DNA of 64,000 nucleotides from Apodemus sylvaticus (Eukaryota; Chordata; Mammalia; Rodentia; Muridae), in assembly GCF_947179515.1 (NCBI RefSeq), contig NC_067480.1, positions 8,985,501-9,049,500 of the forward strand, in the 5' to 3' direction. The notes under the pieces were generated by a model. That model did not search any database, was not told the origin of the DNA, and was given only the letters and a program-made list of their open reading frames with translations. Numbering within the stretch: position 1 is the stretch's first letter; each line of letters begins with the position of its first letter. This document shows positions 10,892-22,812 of the stretch, one piece after another. The translations under genes were made by a program, and so were the position numbers.

Positions 10892-12059
10892 ACTTATTGA
10901 GCTAGTCTGGAGTCAGCTACCATGCAGATTACAAGTGGTTTCTCCATCGAGGGCTACAGTGGAGCAGCCAGAAGAAGCTCTTCTGTGTGATCCATATGGG
11001 ACACTGGGAGCTGAACACTACAGTGGAAAGTAGGAAAAATCGTCTAAGATAAAATGAAAGGCTAGTGTAACAGAAGAAATCCCTTTGTGTCTTCTGTTAT
11101 CCTCTCACCTTTTTCCCCTACTCTTATTTCGAGCGAGATGAGAGATGGGGAAAGGGTGCAGATTCTTTGTCCCTGTTATCTTCTCTTTTATTCCTCCATG
11201 CACTACTGAACAGGGAGAAGCTGTCCTGGAATAACGCTTTGTTGCCGACTCTCGCTTGTTCATCCTGAAAGGAGTATGGGTGATTTATCCACCTTCCAGA
11301 AAGCTGTACTCTTAGCAAGCGAGGAGCAGGTAGGAGCACCCTTAATCTGATTACAGGTTACCAAAAATACCTGAAACGAATGTCACATTTAATAGGAATC
11401 TAAATGGCATTTAGAAATGACATATTAACAGCCTTCTCCATGCCTAAGATCTGGAAGAAGTAGAAACATTGGTTGGTCCTGCGTCTTTAAGTTGTCCTAG
11501 ATGTCCTAGGCAATACAACGGGAAACGTGAATCTATGAAGTATATGCCATGAAAATAAAACAAACTACTCAAGTGCTCTGTTGTATAGATGATACAATTA
11601 TGTGCACTGAAAACTTCTTGAACTACAATTAACAAATGAATAAATATATGTAAAAGTGTTTTGGTTATAAACTGAGCACTTAAAAAATCAGTGAAGTTTA
11701 TGTATATGATAGAAGCATATAATTAGAAAGTAATTTTTAATCAAAACCTTTAAAATAGCATTTTTAAAAATCCTCAAATATCCTTAAGGAACAAATAAGG
11801 AGTTATATAAATGCCATCCAGAAAAAAAGCACCAAATACACAGAAGCATATATCATAACTAAAGATTAGGAGGCTTTTTATAAAACTTTTCTTTAAATGT
11901 TTCATTATAATTTGGATTAACATAACAATACCTACTATGGAAATGGCAGAGGCCAGGAATGGACTGACTGTTTTGAAGAACAAATGAGGAGAGTCTTTGG
12001 TACCAGATATTAGCATATTCTAAATTTTCCATGACTCAATAAGTCAATAAGAGTGTGGG
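10892..12059. other. Unassigned sequence, no gene seen
   Basis: No recognised element in about 1.2 kb. From 11640 onward it becomes AT-rich. Confidence 0.45.
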
Positions 12060-12790
12060 CACATGACTCAACAATCAGATGCCAGTGGAACAGCTTAGAG
12101 AACTCTCAATTAGACACACATTTATGAGGCTTCTTTCTATTTGGCAGAAGTGCCACTATAATGCAGGGAAGGAGTCATCCTTTCAACAAATAGCATTGTT
12201 CCGACTGGACATGCATATGGGAAGAAATATACCTTGGCTCCATTACAGATAATATACAGAAATCTGCTCTAAATAGATTGTAGGCATATAAGATGACAAA
12301 ATAATTCTATAGGAAAATATATTCATGACCTAGAAGAAAACAATGATTTATTAAACAAGATACAAAGAAATTGCTATTCACAGTAATTGAGAAAGTATTC
12401 ATAGGCATTGAGAAAGTAGATTAGATTGAAAGCCGTGCAGCAGTGACCTTCAAAACTGTATGTATGCATATTCTATGAAGCAGAAATTCTATTTCCAGAG
12501 GTATTTCCAAGCGAAAGCTCACACATGTATACCAGAGGTATGCACAATTATTTACAGAATAATAATTAGTGATAGATCCACATTGGAAGCAATTCAAATG
12601 TTCATAGGCAGCACAGCAGCTAAATTAACCACAAGATATTTTAACAATAGTTTCTTATAGGAAACTGTAAATATCAAGCTATAGGTGCATGCTGTGGTTT
12701 GGTTGAGTAATTTTAAGAAAAGGAAGCTTGACATAGAACAATGCGTTTTATAGAATTCCATTTCCATAAAACTCAAAGGAAATGTCAAAT
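12060..12790 (+). mobile_element. Ancient L1 (L1M/HAL1-like) ORF2 remnant
   Basis: Sequence order follows the 3' half of mammalian L1 ORF2. It has an eroded CAACAAATAGCATTGTTCCG motif (12184), an AGAAGAAAACAATGA motif (12333), and the late block that includes TTCATAGGCAGCACAGCAG (12601). Divergence and internal deletions are heavy, so the insertion predates rodents. It continues after the B3 that interrupts it. Confidence 0.6.
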
Positions 12791-13003
12791 TTATTTTTTA
12801 TGTGTATGCGTGTTTTGCCTACATATATGTCTATGTGTCACATGTGTCTAGTGAGTGCAGTGGCTGGAAGAGAATGTCAGATCCCCTGGAACTGGGGTTA
12901 CAGTAGGTTTTGAGCCCCATGTAGGTACTAGGAATTGAACCCCAATGTTCTGGAAAAACACCCAGTGCTCTTAACCGCTGGGCCATCCCCCTGGCCCCAG
13001 GTC
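12791..13003 (-). mobile_element. B3 SINE, reverse, inserted in ancient L1
   Basis: The plus-strand right end reads CTCTTAACCGCTGGGCCATC (12970-12989), the reverse of the SINE box A region. GGAATTGAACCCC is the reverse of box B. The left end is the T/GT-rich tail. It splits the ancient L1 remnant, so it is younger. Confidence 0.82.
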
Positions 13004-13207
13004 AAATGGATTTACTGAGCTAAGATGATGGTTATTTTTTAGAGGTTATAATTATTACTTTTTAAACTATAATTTAAAAGAAAGAGGATACTAAGAAATG
13101 TACAGTACTTATTTCTTGGTAAGTGGTATCTTGGTTTTGTAAAACTATAGCAAACTATGCATTTAAGACTGGTACTTTATATGTGGTTCATACTTCAATA
13201 AAAATTA
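13004..13207 (+). mobile_element. Ancient L1 3' end, continued
   Basis: AT-rich continuation of the L1M-like element, ending in a TACTTCAATAAAAATT polyadenylation-type tail at about 13190-13207. Confidence 0.5.
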
Positions 13208-14235
13208 CATGCACAATAACAATCACAAATGTAACTTGTACTTTTATAACACCTATGGACTCCTCTGCCTCCTCAGCTATGAGGAGTTTGTCTGTATGCT
13301 TCTTTCTCTTACAGAATATATAAACATTTGAAAATTCCTCATGATAAATGATTGGTTAGTGTCATGTTACTATGGAAACATCATCTACTGCAAGTGCATA
13401 AACAGGGGCCTTCCATCTCTATGGTGGCAGACAATGCTCTTTAAATTGGTTTACTTCCATTTCTTTATTTATTAAGAGAATGATCATTGCCGGAATTGAT
13501 ATGACGGTGCAGGCCAGTAATCCAAATGCTTAGGAGGCAGAGGCAGGGGGATCAGAAGCCCAAGTCATCTTCAGGTGCCCGGTGAGTTTGATCCCAGCCT
13601 TGGGTGTGTGAGATGCTTCTCTATAGAAGGCTGTAGATGTCGGTGTAGGCAGATATGTCCATGTGCCAACCCCAAAACTCTCTTGTTTTGATCTTCTCCT
13701 TAGCTCAGCCTGACCTGGAAAAGGTTTTTCTTTCACTTCTCAAGACTAAATACTTGCTGTCTTCTTACACTATGTCTGGTTACTCCTCCAGAGACCTCTT
13801 ACAGTCCTTCCCAATGTCTCTGTACTTTGTGCCTGCCTACTGCTGTGGCCCCAGTGTGGTTGTCTCATTCATTCGGTAACATCTAATCCCCAATGTTACC
13901 GTATTAAAAGGTAGGCCTTTTAGAGCCAGTTGTGTCATAATCGCTCTGCTTTCATGACTGGAATTTTGTCCCTTCTCAGGAGGCTTCTGGTAGGTTGCTT
14001 GTCTTTTCCATACCTTCTACTGTGCGAGCATACAGAACCAGGCAGCAGTATAGGAGGAGACACTGTTTTGTTAGACATTGAATATACTGTTACCTTGCAA
14101 GTCTTAGACTTACTGTGTTCTAGACCTGTGAGAAATAAATTCCACTATCTATACATTATCTAGAATAAGATATCTTACTCTGGCACTATAAATAGACAGA
14201 TTTTTTTATAATAAATCTTGTTAGCACATATTCCT
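13208..14235. other. Mostly unassigned; eroded B1-like segment at 13488-13620
   Basis: The segment at 13488-13620 carries AGTAATCCAAATGCTTAGGA and GGCAGAGGCAGGGGGATCA, an eroded version of the B1/PB1 7SL-derived head. The rest shows no recognised gene or repeat. Confidence 0.35.
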
Positions 14236-14243
14236 ATCTAGAA

Positions 14244-14457
14244 CAGCAGTTCTCAGCCTGTGGGTTTTTGACTCCTTTGGGAGTTGAACAATCACTTCAC
14301 AGGGGTCATGCAGAACCATGAGAAAACACAGATATTTACATTACAATTCTTAACAGTAGCAAAATTACACATATTAAATAACTTTATTGTTGGGACTCAC
14401 CACAACACGAGGAATTGTTTTGATGGGTTGCAGCATTAGAAAAGTTGAGAAACAAAA
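14244..14457 (+). mobile_element. URR1-type hAT-Charlie DNA transposon, complete-ended
   Basis: A 214-bp element whose ends form the terminal inverted repeat (CAGCAGTTCTCAGCC at left, AAGTTGAGAAAC at right), with the characteristic middle AGATATTTACATTACAATTC and CACCACAACACGAGGAA. It is flanked by an 8-bp target duplication with one mismatch, ATCTAGAA at 14236-14243 and ATCTAGAT at 14458-14465, the length expected for hAT. It is a non-autonomous MITE with no transposase. Confidence 0.88.
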
Positions 14458-14465
14458 ATCTAGAT

Positions 14466-15588
14466 GCTTCTGAAAGACAAGGACTATGTTTTTTTCATAT
14501 TTTCCATCTTTGTGATCTATTTTTATAGCTGTAATATTAATGCTTATTGGACATATGAATGAATAAATGAATAATCTCTTGCCCCACATATATAAACAAT
14601 TAGAAAAGTCTATAGGATTGTTAAGCATTGAAAGGTTAAATAGTAATTAACAGACACTAGTTTCTGCACATCAGATCCATGGGACTAGATCACAAACCTG
14701 TGTCCAGCTCATGCTTACTCACAAAGGAATATAGAACATGATAGTTGAGTTTTGAAGTCTTGATAAGTAAAGAGTTTTTAAAATATTCACAGACTTTTCA
14801 TCAAAATCAAGCCATTAGCAAAGAGAGACAACTGACTAACCAAAGTTGAAATCCAGTCAGAAATGACAATGAAACCTTGTCCCAGAGACAGAAGGAGCAT
14901 TTACAACAAGCAGCCCTCAGGATAGAAATACAGTCTCCCTATCTACTCCACGCCTCAACTGATAAATAGATAATGTGATTGGAAAGTCACATGAACACCT
15001 ATAAGTGAGGAAATAAACTATCTGTGAACACATTTAAGAATAGAGGTACAGGAGGATCCCTTTTTGAAAATATTTACTGCGTAGAAATATATAATTGGGT
15101 TCTTTGCTCTTTGTGAAAATCAAAACCTACCTCTTTGTTTTTGGTTTATGCTCTAAGAGCTTGTTTTCACTCTATTAAAATAAAATAGAAGCTTTGTCGT
15201 CAAGCTACAGTATGTCAAGAATGTTACTGATGACAATACCGTGCTTTTCCTCGGGGTTATTTGTTGCAGGGGAAAAAACAGCTATTTAATGTAGTTCCTC
15301 ATGACCTAGAAAACATTTATGAAGGAGGACTGATTGAACCCTAGGATTGCAACTGGTCTGTAGAAGAATACCTCTCAGTACAAATCAGTCAGCAATCCAA
15401 ATTCAGCCTAGGCGGAAGAGGATACAATTTTTACAGATGCTATGTGGCCTTAAATCAAGTTAAAGCCCTAACGTAGCTCCCAGAGATGGGGAATCAGCAA
15501 TGCATTCCATCGACATGTTCAGATTCCTAAAACAAGAAGAAGGCTTATAGATATCAGGATCCCAACATAATTTTCATACATAATACAG
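14466..15588. other. Unassigned sequence, no gene seen
   Basis: No recognised gene, repeat or RNA. AT-rich unique-looking DNA. Confidence 0.45.
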
Positions 15589-15672
15589 AGACACACAGAC
15601 ACACACAGGCACACATATACATACACACACACACATACACACACACACATACACACACACACACACACATAT
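15589..15672. repeat. (CA)n microsatellite, interrupted
   Basis: CA repeats with TA and GA/GG interruptions. The minus-strand open frame across it encodes only Val-Cys runs. Confidence 0.95.
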
Positions 15673-16569
15673 GTAAATCATTACTGACTACACAGGGATT
15701 CTGGAAAACAAAGCTATGGATAAGAAAGCTAGTCAATGCTTTCTTTCTCAAAAAAAAAAGTAATTTAGAAAATAGAAGACAAAAAATAAATTCAGAATTT
15801 TAAATTTCCTTTATTCGCAGACGTGAATGCATGGTCATTTTCATGATAAACTTTAAGATTTTACTCAGGGAAAAAAATTGGCCCTATTATAAATGTAATA
15901 GAATTCCTATAAAGATGATGCACGAGCCACTAAATCACACACTAAATTAGATGCCAGAGACATTGCAGAGCCACAAATGCCTGTCCCTCAACTTCTGTAA
16001 ACATGTCAGCTGTTGGATCAAAATGACCATCAGCTGCAGTCAATGACATTATCAAGCCAGGCACACCTCACAGGTAAATTGATATACGTCACTAGGCAGA
16101 TTAAAATGTTGATATATTATGCTTGCTAAAATTTGCCAAACAGAGTTACACAGACTCTCACATTTCCAATGTCACCTCATTTCCTTGCATTTCTGAGATG
16201 ACCTGATCTCTTGGCCAAGATGGAACACACGCAGTCATCCGGGTATGGTCGACCAGGGTGAAAGCCCAAGGATAACAACTATCCTCCTCTCAGAGCTCTC
16301 CTCCCGGGTGCCATCGGCACAGGCTTTACCGAGAACTAGCAACCACTTGGCAAACTTCGCCAGCCAAACACGGTGCAGAGAGAGGTAAAGTAAGGCACTA
16401 CTATTGGCAATTGCTTCAGTTCTGCTTTCTAGAAAACATGAAATGGGCTTTTACAGCCTTTATGACCATAGCTGTATGTATAGCTAACAATTCCATTACT
16501 GCACATCTACAAGGATGTCTGGGAGAGATGTAATATACTAGAGTTTTAAATGCTACACTTTCACAAGAA

Positions 16570-16570
<1 letters not shown>
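15673..16570. other. Unassigned sequence, no gene seen
   Basis: No recognised element. The section near 16200-16400 is more GC-rich than its surroundings but has no open frame of interest. Confidence 0.45.
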
Positions 16571-16612
<42 letters not shown>

Positions 16613-16745
16613 GTCAGAAGGGACTGTCAGATCTCTTATAACCAGAGTCACAGGCCTTTGTGAGCCATTCAGTGTGGGTGATGGGATTTAAAACCTGGTC
16701 CTCAGACAGAGCAGTGAGCGTTTTGGACAACTGAGCTGTGTCTCC
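16571..16745 (-). mobile_element. B3 SINE, reverse, with (GT)n tail
   Basis: A GT array (16571-16610) forms the left end, and an eroded reversed tRNA-like head ends at 16745 with ACTGAGCTGTGTCTCC. This is the usual arrangement of an old minus-strand B3 whose CA-rich tail has grown into a microsatellite. Confidence 0.65.
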
Positions 16746-17346
16746 AACTTGACAATACATTTTTTAAATCAGTAATTAATGTATACTGCCTGGTGATATT
16801 TTTCAAAGAAAGATTTGTACTTCAGTTTATAAATCTACCTCTACTTCAGACTTAAGGCTGCAGATTTAAATATGTGGGCTCCATGAGAGCCACTTAGTCA
16901 CAATCTAATCAAAAACCTTAATACACCACTCCAAAAATTCTACCATGGGGAAGCCAAGCAGAACATAGCATTAGAGTTATGTCTATTTACAAGAACTTTC
17001 CTAAATATTATAGCAAGATTGTGTATATTTTATTTTCTGCATGGAGAAAATGAGAGGAAGGTATTCAAAGTCGGGCATGAATGACTGAGTACACATTTTT
17101 ATGAGTTGTAATTGTTTTAGAACCTTTGAATTAAAGCTTCCGTCACTGCAATGAGGATGAAAAAAGCCATGAGTTTTAACTGGGAAGAAAGAGAGTCCAA
17201 AAAACCCAAACCAAACCAAACCAAAACAAAACAAAAACAAACAAAAAACCAAAGATCTTTAGAGAATGGTCTAGATGTAGAGAGGATGCAGTGTCCCTAA
17301 ACTCATGCAGGTCCAAGGTTAAACATGTGTCAACTGGACTGGATCA
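16746..17346. other. Unassigned sequence; A/C-rich stretch at 17198-17251
   Basis: Repeated AAACC and AAAAC words at 17198-17251 form a low-complexity block. No gene is recognised. Confidence 0.45.
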
Positions 17347-17826
17347 TTGTATTAGTCAGGGTTCTAGAGTCACAGAACGTATGGGTAGTCTCTATATAGT
17401 AAAGGAATTTGTTGATGACTTACAGTCCATAGTCCAACTCCCCAACAATGGTCAGCAGCAGCTGTGGATGGAAGTCCAAGGATCTAGCAGTTGCTCAATC
17501 CTCCCACAAAGCAAGCAGGCAAAGAAGAGTGAGTGAGTCTTCCTTCTTTCAAAGTCCTTATGTTGGTCTCAGGCAGAGGGTGTGGCCCAGACTAAAGGCA
17601 TGTGCCACCACGCCTTTAATTCCAGATGACCTTGAACTCAAGAAATCTCCTTGTCTTAATCTTCTGGGATTCATAGCCATTTCACCTCAAGATCTCCATG
17701 CTGAAATCCAGGTCAGAAACTTGTATCTCCCAGGCTCCAGATTAGGATCATAGATGAGCCTTCAAATTCTGGATTGTAGTTCATTTCAGATATAGTCAAG
17801 TTGACAACCAGGAATAGCTACTACAA
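17347..17826 (-). mobile_element. Rodent LTR-like interspersed repeat, reverse
   Basis: The plus strand starts TTAGTCAGGGTTCTAGAGTC and ends ATATAGTCAAGTTGACAACC. Reversed, it begins with a GTCAACTTGACTAT block and ends in ACCCTGACTAA, matching a widespread rodent repeat. Its end resembles primate LTRs of the ERVL group. A B1-like stretch (17600-17650) lies in the middle. The family label is uncertain. Confidence 0.55.
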
Positions 17827-20800
17827 TTATTATCCCCAGATATTTCATCAAATAATATTCTAAGCATCCCTGTGACTGCTTTTGGATGAGACTAACATTT
17901 AAATTGTGAGTTTTTGAACAGAGAAGGTAGTCCATCATGGGGGGTGTGTACTTACCAGTGGAAAGGCTTAGTAGACAGTAGCCTTCTTCTAGAAAGAGGA
18001 ACCCCTGTTAGCAGACAACCAACAATGAACCTCCCCAGGGTCCCCTGACTGCTAACATACCTTCTGACAATGGACCTGGCAGCCTACAGTCAATGGCATA
18101 CAATAAATCTTCTTCTTTTTCATAATTAAGCCCATAGCCAACTTTCTTACTTGTGGAGTATCCTCAATGGTCGTACTGAGACTTGGATTGCTTTATAGTG
18201 TTATGCTAAGAAACAGGGTCAGTGCATGGATTCCATGCCTCTGTCAGGAATTACAGGCCTCTCCCTTTCACACAGTTCTTAATTCCATCATTACTTAGCC
18301 AGTTGACCTGTGTTTTCTCAGACCGGACATGTCTCTCTGTCAGATACCAGAGTTACAAAGACTAAGATGTTCCCTGAGGGAGGAGTTTACAATCTCTACA
18401 ATTGTTTGACAGAAACCTGTCTACTTGGCCCCTCAGAGGCCTCAACCACGGAACTCAGATAAGTAAACCAGGAAGAGAAGCACATTATACAAACCTTTTC
18501 CCCCCAAGACAAACATTATGTATTTTGTGTCAACATGGTGTGAGGAATCTGAGACATGATTAGGGTGCACTCAGGCTGCCTCCAGAGTCTGTATCTTTAG
18601 GCTTAATGCTTGGTGTTTGCTTGTCCTGCTTTAGTCTGTGACATTTCAGATTATGTCTTGTGTTGTAATCTGCTTGAAATCACGAGAGCACAGAGCATAA
18701 ATCAATAGAGACACTGCCAATTTACATGAATGTTCAGTCTCAGGTTTCTAGGACTTGAAGTTTTCATAAGCCAAAAGTTTCTCTGCCTTAATATTGAATT
18801 TTTCAGTTTAGATTGGCCGCCTTCTGCTGAGGAACTGTCTCTGCACTTTGGTTAGACTTAGATCTCTTTCTCTGCCAATAGGGGTAAAGGGGTAGGTGAT
18901 ACTTTTCAGTTGACCTGTACAGATCTTGTCTCCTGGGATCTGATGATCTGAAACAAAGGGGTAGATTGCCAGCTACAGACAACCTTACCTCAGTCTCAGT
19001 GCACTTTCATACGTGAATGTGACAAAGAAAGCAATGGTCCAAGTCAGGATTTTTGAGTTCAGAAAAACATGGTCAGAGAAATATGCTTAAACAAAACAAA
19101 ACAAAAATATGTAAATAAGCACCAATAAGCACCTACTAAATATTAACAGAGTAGCTCTTTCCCAGAACTTTCTCAGGACAGACAGATTTAAACACAGTTG
19201 CCTTGCATGTACGACAAAGTATATCTGGAAAAGCCTGAAACCAAACCAGAAGTTCATATCCAGATTCAGGGCAGACTGACCAGGTTGGGAACTACAGCTA
19301 TGGTCTGACACCCCACAAGAATAAGTGAGTCTTATAAATTGAATACAAATGTTTATCACAGGAGGCATGAAACTGTGTCTAAGAAAAATGCAGGGAGAAA
19401 AATGCACCAAGGTAAAAGACCCTCTGACCTTTCTCCTGGAGCCTCTCACAGTTACCTACGAGTTGCTCACCTTGGGTCATTCTTTTGACCATATTCCGAC
19501 AGTGGGAGCAGTAACCCAGCACACAGTGTGTGTGGGCTAGCTCAGGAAGAACTAAAACCCAACAGCGTAAGATGTGGAACAAAGGTACAAGACATCGTTC
19601 TCAGCTTTGTATAATCCATATGGAGATGTTCCCTTAAGCTCTTGTTCCCAACCAATGTCGAAGCTTTCTTCACCTCAAAAATACCTTGGGGGACATTTTC
19701 ATGACCCATGAAGGCCATCAAGAACTCCTAAACTATGAGGACACATTCCTCATTTTATATTCCCATGTCTTGTGCCCATGTAAAGTCTACTGTTAATGCT
19801 ACCTGGGCTAAGGACTGACTCTAACATATGTTGTTGCTTTCTCAAACCTGAACCTTAGTTAGTGCATTAGTCCTGAACCAGTTTTCAGGAATAAGAAACC
19901 AGACAAGCTCCAACATACAGCTCATTCAACCAAAACGCTCTTAATTTTGTCAACAGACCTAGATTTGGAAGTATAGGGTTTCTGTGCTGTTGAAGATCTT
20001 TCTTCTTACCTTTTGGGCTTTAACTGGAAATTAGGATGCCAAATTCTCACAATCATATAAAATATCCCCTGAGTTAGTGGCCTCTGGGTCCTTATCCCAT
20101 AAATTCAAATAATATAAATCATAGATCACAGAAGGTGAGCTTAGAAAGAAGTTATTTATAGATTCATAGGTCAGGGTTTAAGAGATCGTCTACACAGTAG
20201 GTATGGGATCCCAGAAACAGGGTAGTATTGGGGCCACTGATTTAGAATGAACATGGATGGAAATGCTGGGTACAGGGAAAACTGGTCAGTTAGAGTTTAC
20301 AGGTGCCTCTTGGCTCCAGTCAATTCTCTGTAGAAGAGGCAGTCATTTAAGGGAAATGAGAGAAAGGAAACGGAGATCTTCTTTGTGGCACCCTTGGCCT
20401 TCTAACCAGGGTGGGACCAGAGACATTTTGGATTAAACATTTCTGGTATCTCTCTAGCCTCTGGCAATAACATTTCTAACTTTTAACAAAGAAAAACATA
20501 CTCGCTATCTGAGCCCCACTACCCTACACTGTCAATTTAAACCTCCCAGTCTCATAACACTGTTTGATAATTCTTTAGATGCTCAACGGCTGGGATAAAT
20601 TCAGGAACATTGAGGGTATAAGAAAATTCTGTTTAATTATTTTAATGTATACTTTTCCTCCTAGGAAATGGTTTGGTGATAAATTAATTGCTCTAAGAAA
20701 GTTCAGTAAGCTGCAAAGATGATAAAGTTGTCTTAAATTGGTTCCAGATGTCACCCTTTCTGTACAAAGTTATTAAAGCCAGGATAAGCTATGATAGCAA

Positions 20801-22754
20801 CAAAGGAAGGGAAAATGAAAAGGGAGAGTCCTTTCTTCAGTAGATTTTGCCCTATTCAAATAAATTATTTAAATATGTATCTTTTATTTGACCAAGGAAT
20901 TATCTCATATGTAAGATTTCAAAGGTGTAAACTTTCTCTTTAAAATGTCATTTGATTCAAAATGACCACCACCTACAGGGATATAAAACCCTGTGTAGAT
21001 TAGTCAGGTCTTACACGCTTCAAAGACATTTTAGAAGCCAATCTGATAAAAATCATTTCTAAGTGCGGATTCTCGTTCAAGTAACGAGCGCAGAATCGGG
21101 CTGCATTAATAACGGAAAGGTCTTACGTGACTAAGTATATAGCAAAGTCTAAGAGCGTTACTGTAAAGCCAGATTACCTGGTCCTGTTATCATTAATATG
21201 CATCTCTGTCTTCCCACGGGAAGGCAGTGCTAAGAATGGGCTGCTTGGGACACGGATGATAAGCAGCTGCCCAAGGACAGACACAAGTGGACAGACACCA
21301 CCTGTTAGGATTCAACATTCCGTGCTTACCGCTGACGTCGAGACGCAGAACTTCTTAAAACTTTTCGTGCTGGGCTTCTTGAGCGCTTCAAACCACGATA
21401 ATAAGGTCAAAAGATGAGAATTCTTTGCTCCCATAAACTCTGGTAAGTAAGTTTGGGTTTATCCATTCTGCCTCCAAAAGGCAGTGTTTAGGGAAAGTAC
21501 TGCTGATGTCTTGGCCGTTTCCAGAGGAAAGACTGCTACAACTGTTCCTTACTGTGCCTCAAGACACATTTCATGCATGTTTTATTTAGAATTTTATAAT
21601 GCGAGGACCATGATAACAAAGGGAGCTCTTGAGGAGGAACCTAACTCTCTGAAGAGGGTTAAGAACGAGTTTGCCTAGCTCATTTAAGGTCTATAATTTG
21701 CAGTTCACTAGGAAACCATGACAGGAGCTGCAATTCCCCGTACAACCACTAGCAGGCACTAGAGTGCTGAGATGCTGAAGCAGGACTGGAGAACTAAAGA
21801 TCTCTCTGTCCTGCTCCTTTCATGCTTCAGGGGCTGATGCAGAAATGAAGAGGGACCTAATCCTGCCAACCAGAACAACTCACCCTTCAGGGCAGACATT
21901 AAGTCAGGTGCAAAGTGAGGTGTTTTAACTCCTAACCCCAAGGGCTACAGTCAGCGCTCAGAGCAGTCACTTGGAAAGCACAGCTTTCTCTGGCGTTATT
22001 TGTTATGCTTATATTCTTTCTTCTTCTAGCTTCCATTCCCGCAGGGAACAGGACTCCAAGCAGAGAAGGATTCCCCTTCCTGTCCTCAGAGGAATTTCTT
22101 GCGAGAGGGGACAAAAACGCCTCATTCTATCCACAGTGCTTGAGAGACAAAAGCCCCCGAGGGAGCTAAGGTTTCTGGCTAAAAGCCTCCCAGAAGCTGT
22201 TCTTCCAGCCTACACCATTCCCTCAAAATGTCCCTGAAGGTCCACTGTAATGTGCACACTAAAGGGATTCCTCTTCTTCCCCAGGAAAAGACTGCAAACA
22301 AGAAAAGGCAGACTCAAGGACACAAGGACATCATGGGCAAAGGGAAGGACAAGAGTCAGTAATTAGGAGCCTGCTTCACAGGGATGGCTCTCCAAGTAAA
22401 CCACGGGCAGGGTTAACTCTAAGACTCTCCCCCACCCCCAAAGCACAAGCGATACCCAGAGGGCAGGTTTTCTTCACCTACCTTGGCAAGGTTCATGCCA
22501 AGACTATTATGGTCATTGAAGGGGAACAAAAGCAAAAAATAACGCTCTGCCAGGAAATCAAAGCAGGAGAAAAAAGCCCTGCATAGCTATAATGAGGTAG
22601 CCGGCCTCACTGTATTTAAAATTGAGGTTTCCAAAGTAGTTTTGTTCTCTTTTTAAAAAGGGCTAATTATACTGATGCTCTCGAAGAAAAACAGGACAAT
22701 GGGTTTATTAGCATGTTTTCCAGAGAGCTGGTATGAATTAGAAACTAAACCATT
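17827..22754. other. Mostly unique tract; candidate conserved segment at 21030-21420
   Basis: About 4.9 kb with no recognised SINE or L1. An ancient endogenous retroviral origin for parts of 18.0-20.0 kb is possible but I found no motif to support it. Frames of 60-120 codons (for example the minus-strand frame 19087-19449) lack recognised similarity. The 21030-21420 part has several CpGs and mixed complexity in AT-rich surroundings, including GCTGACGTCGAG, one base from a full CRE, and looks like a regulatory element candidate. Confidence 0.35.
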
Positions 22755-22767
22755 CATACATACATAC

Positions 22768-22811
<44 letters not shown>
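22755..22811. repeat. (CATA)n(AT)n microsatellite
   Basis: A few CATA units lead into an uninterrupted alternating AT run, self-complementary and likely to form hairpins. Confidence 0.96.

Positions 22812-22812
<1 letters not shown>

Noticed and set aside
19087..19449. 120-codon minus-strand frame that might be endogenous retroviral
   Set aside because: No protease, polymerase or envelope motif was visible and no LTR pair flanks it; unsupported.
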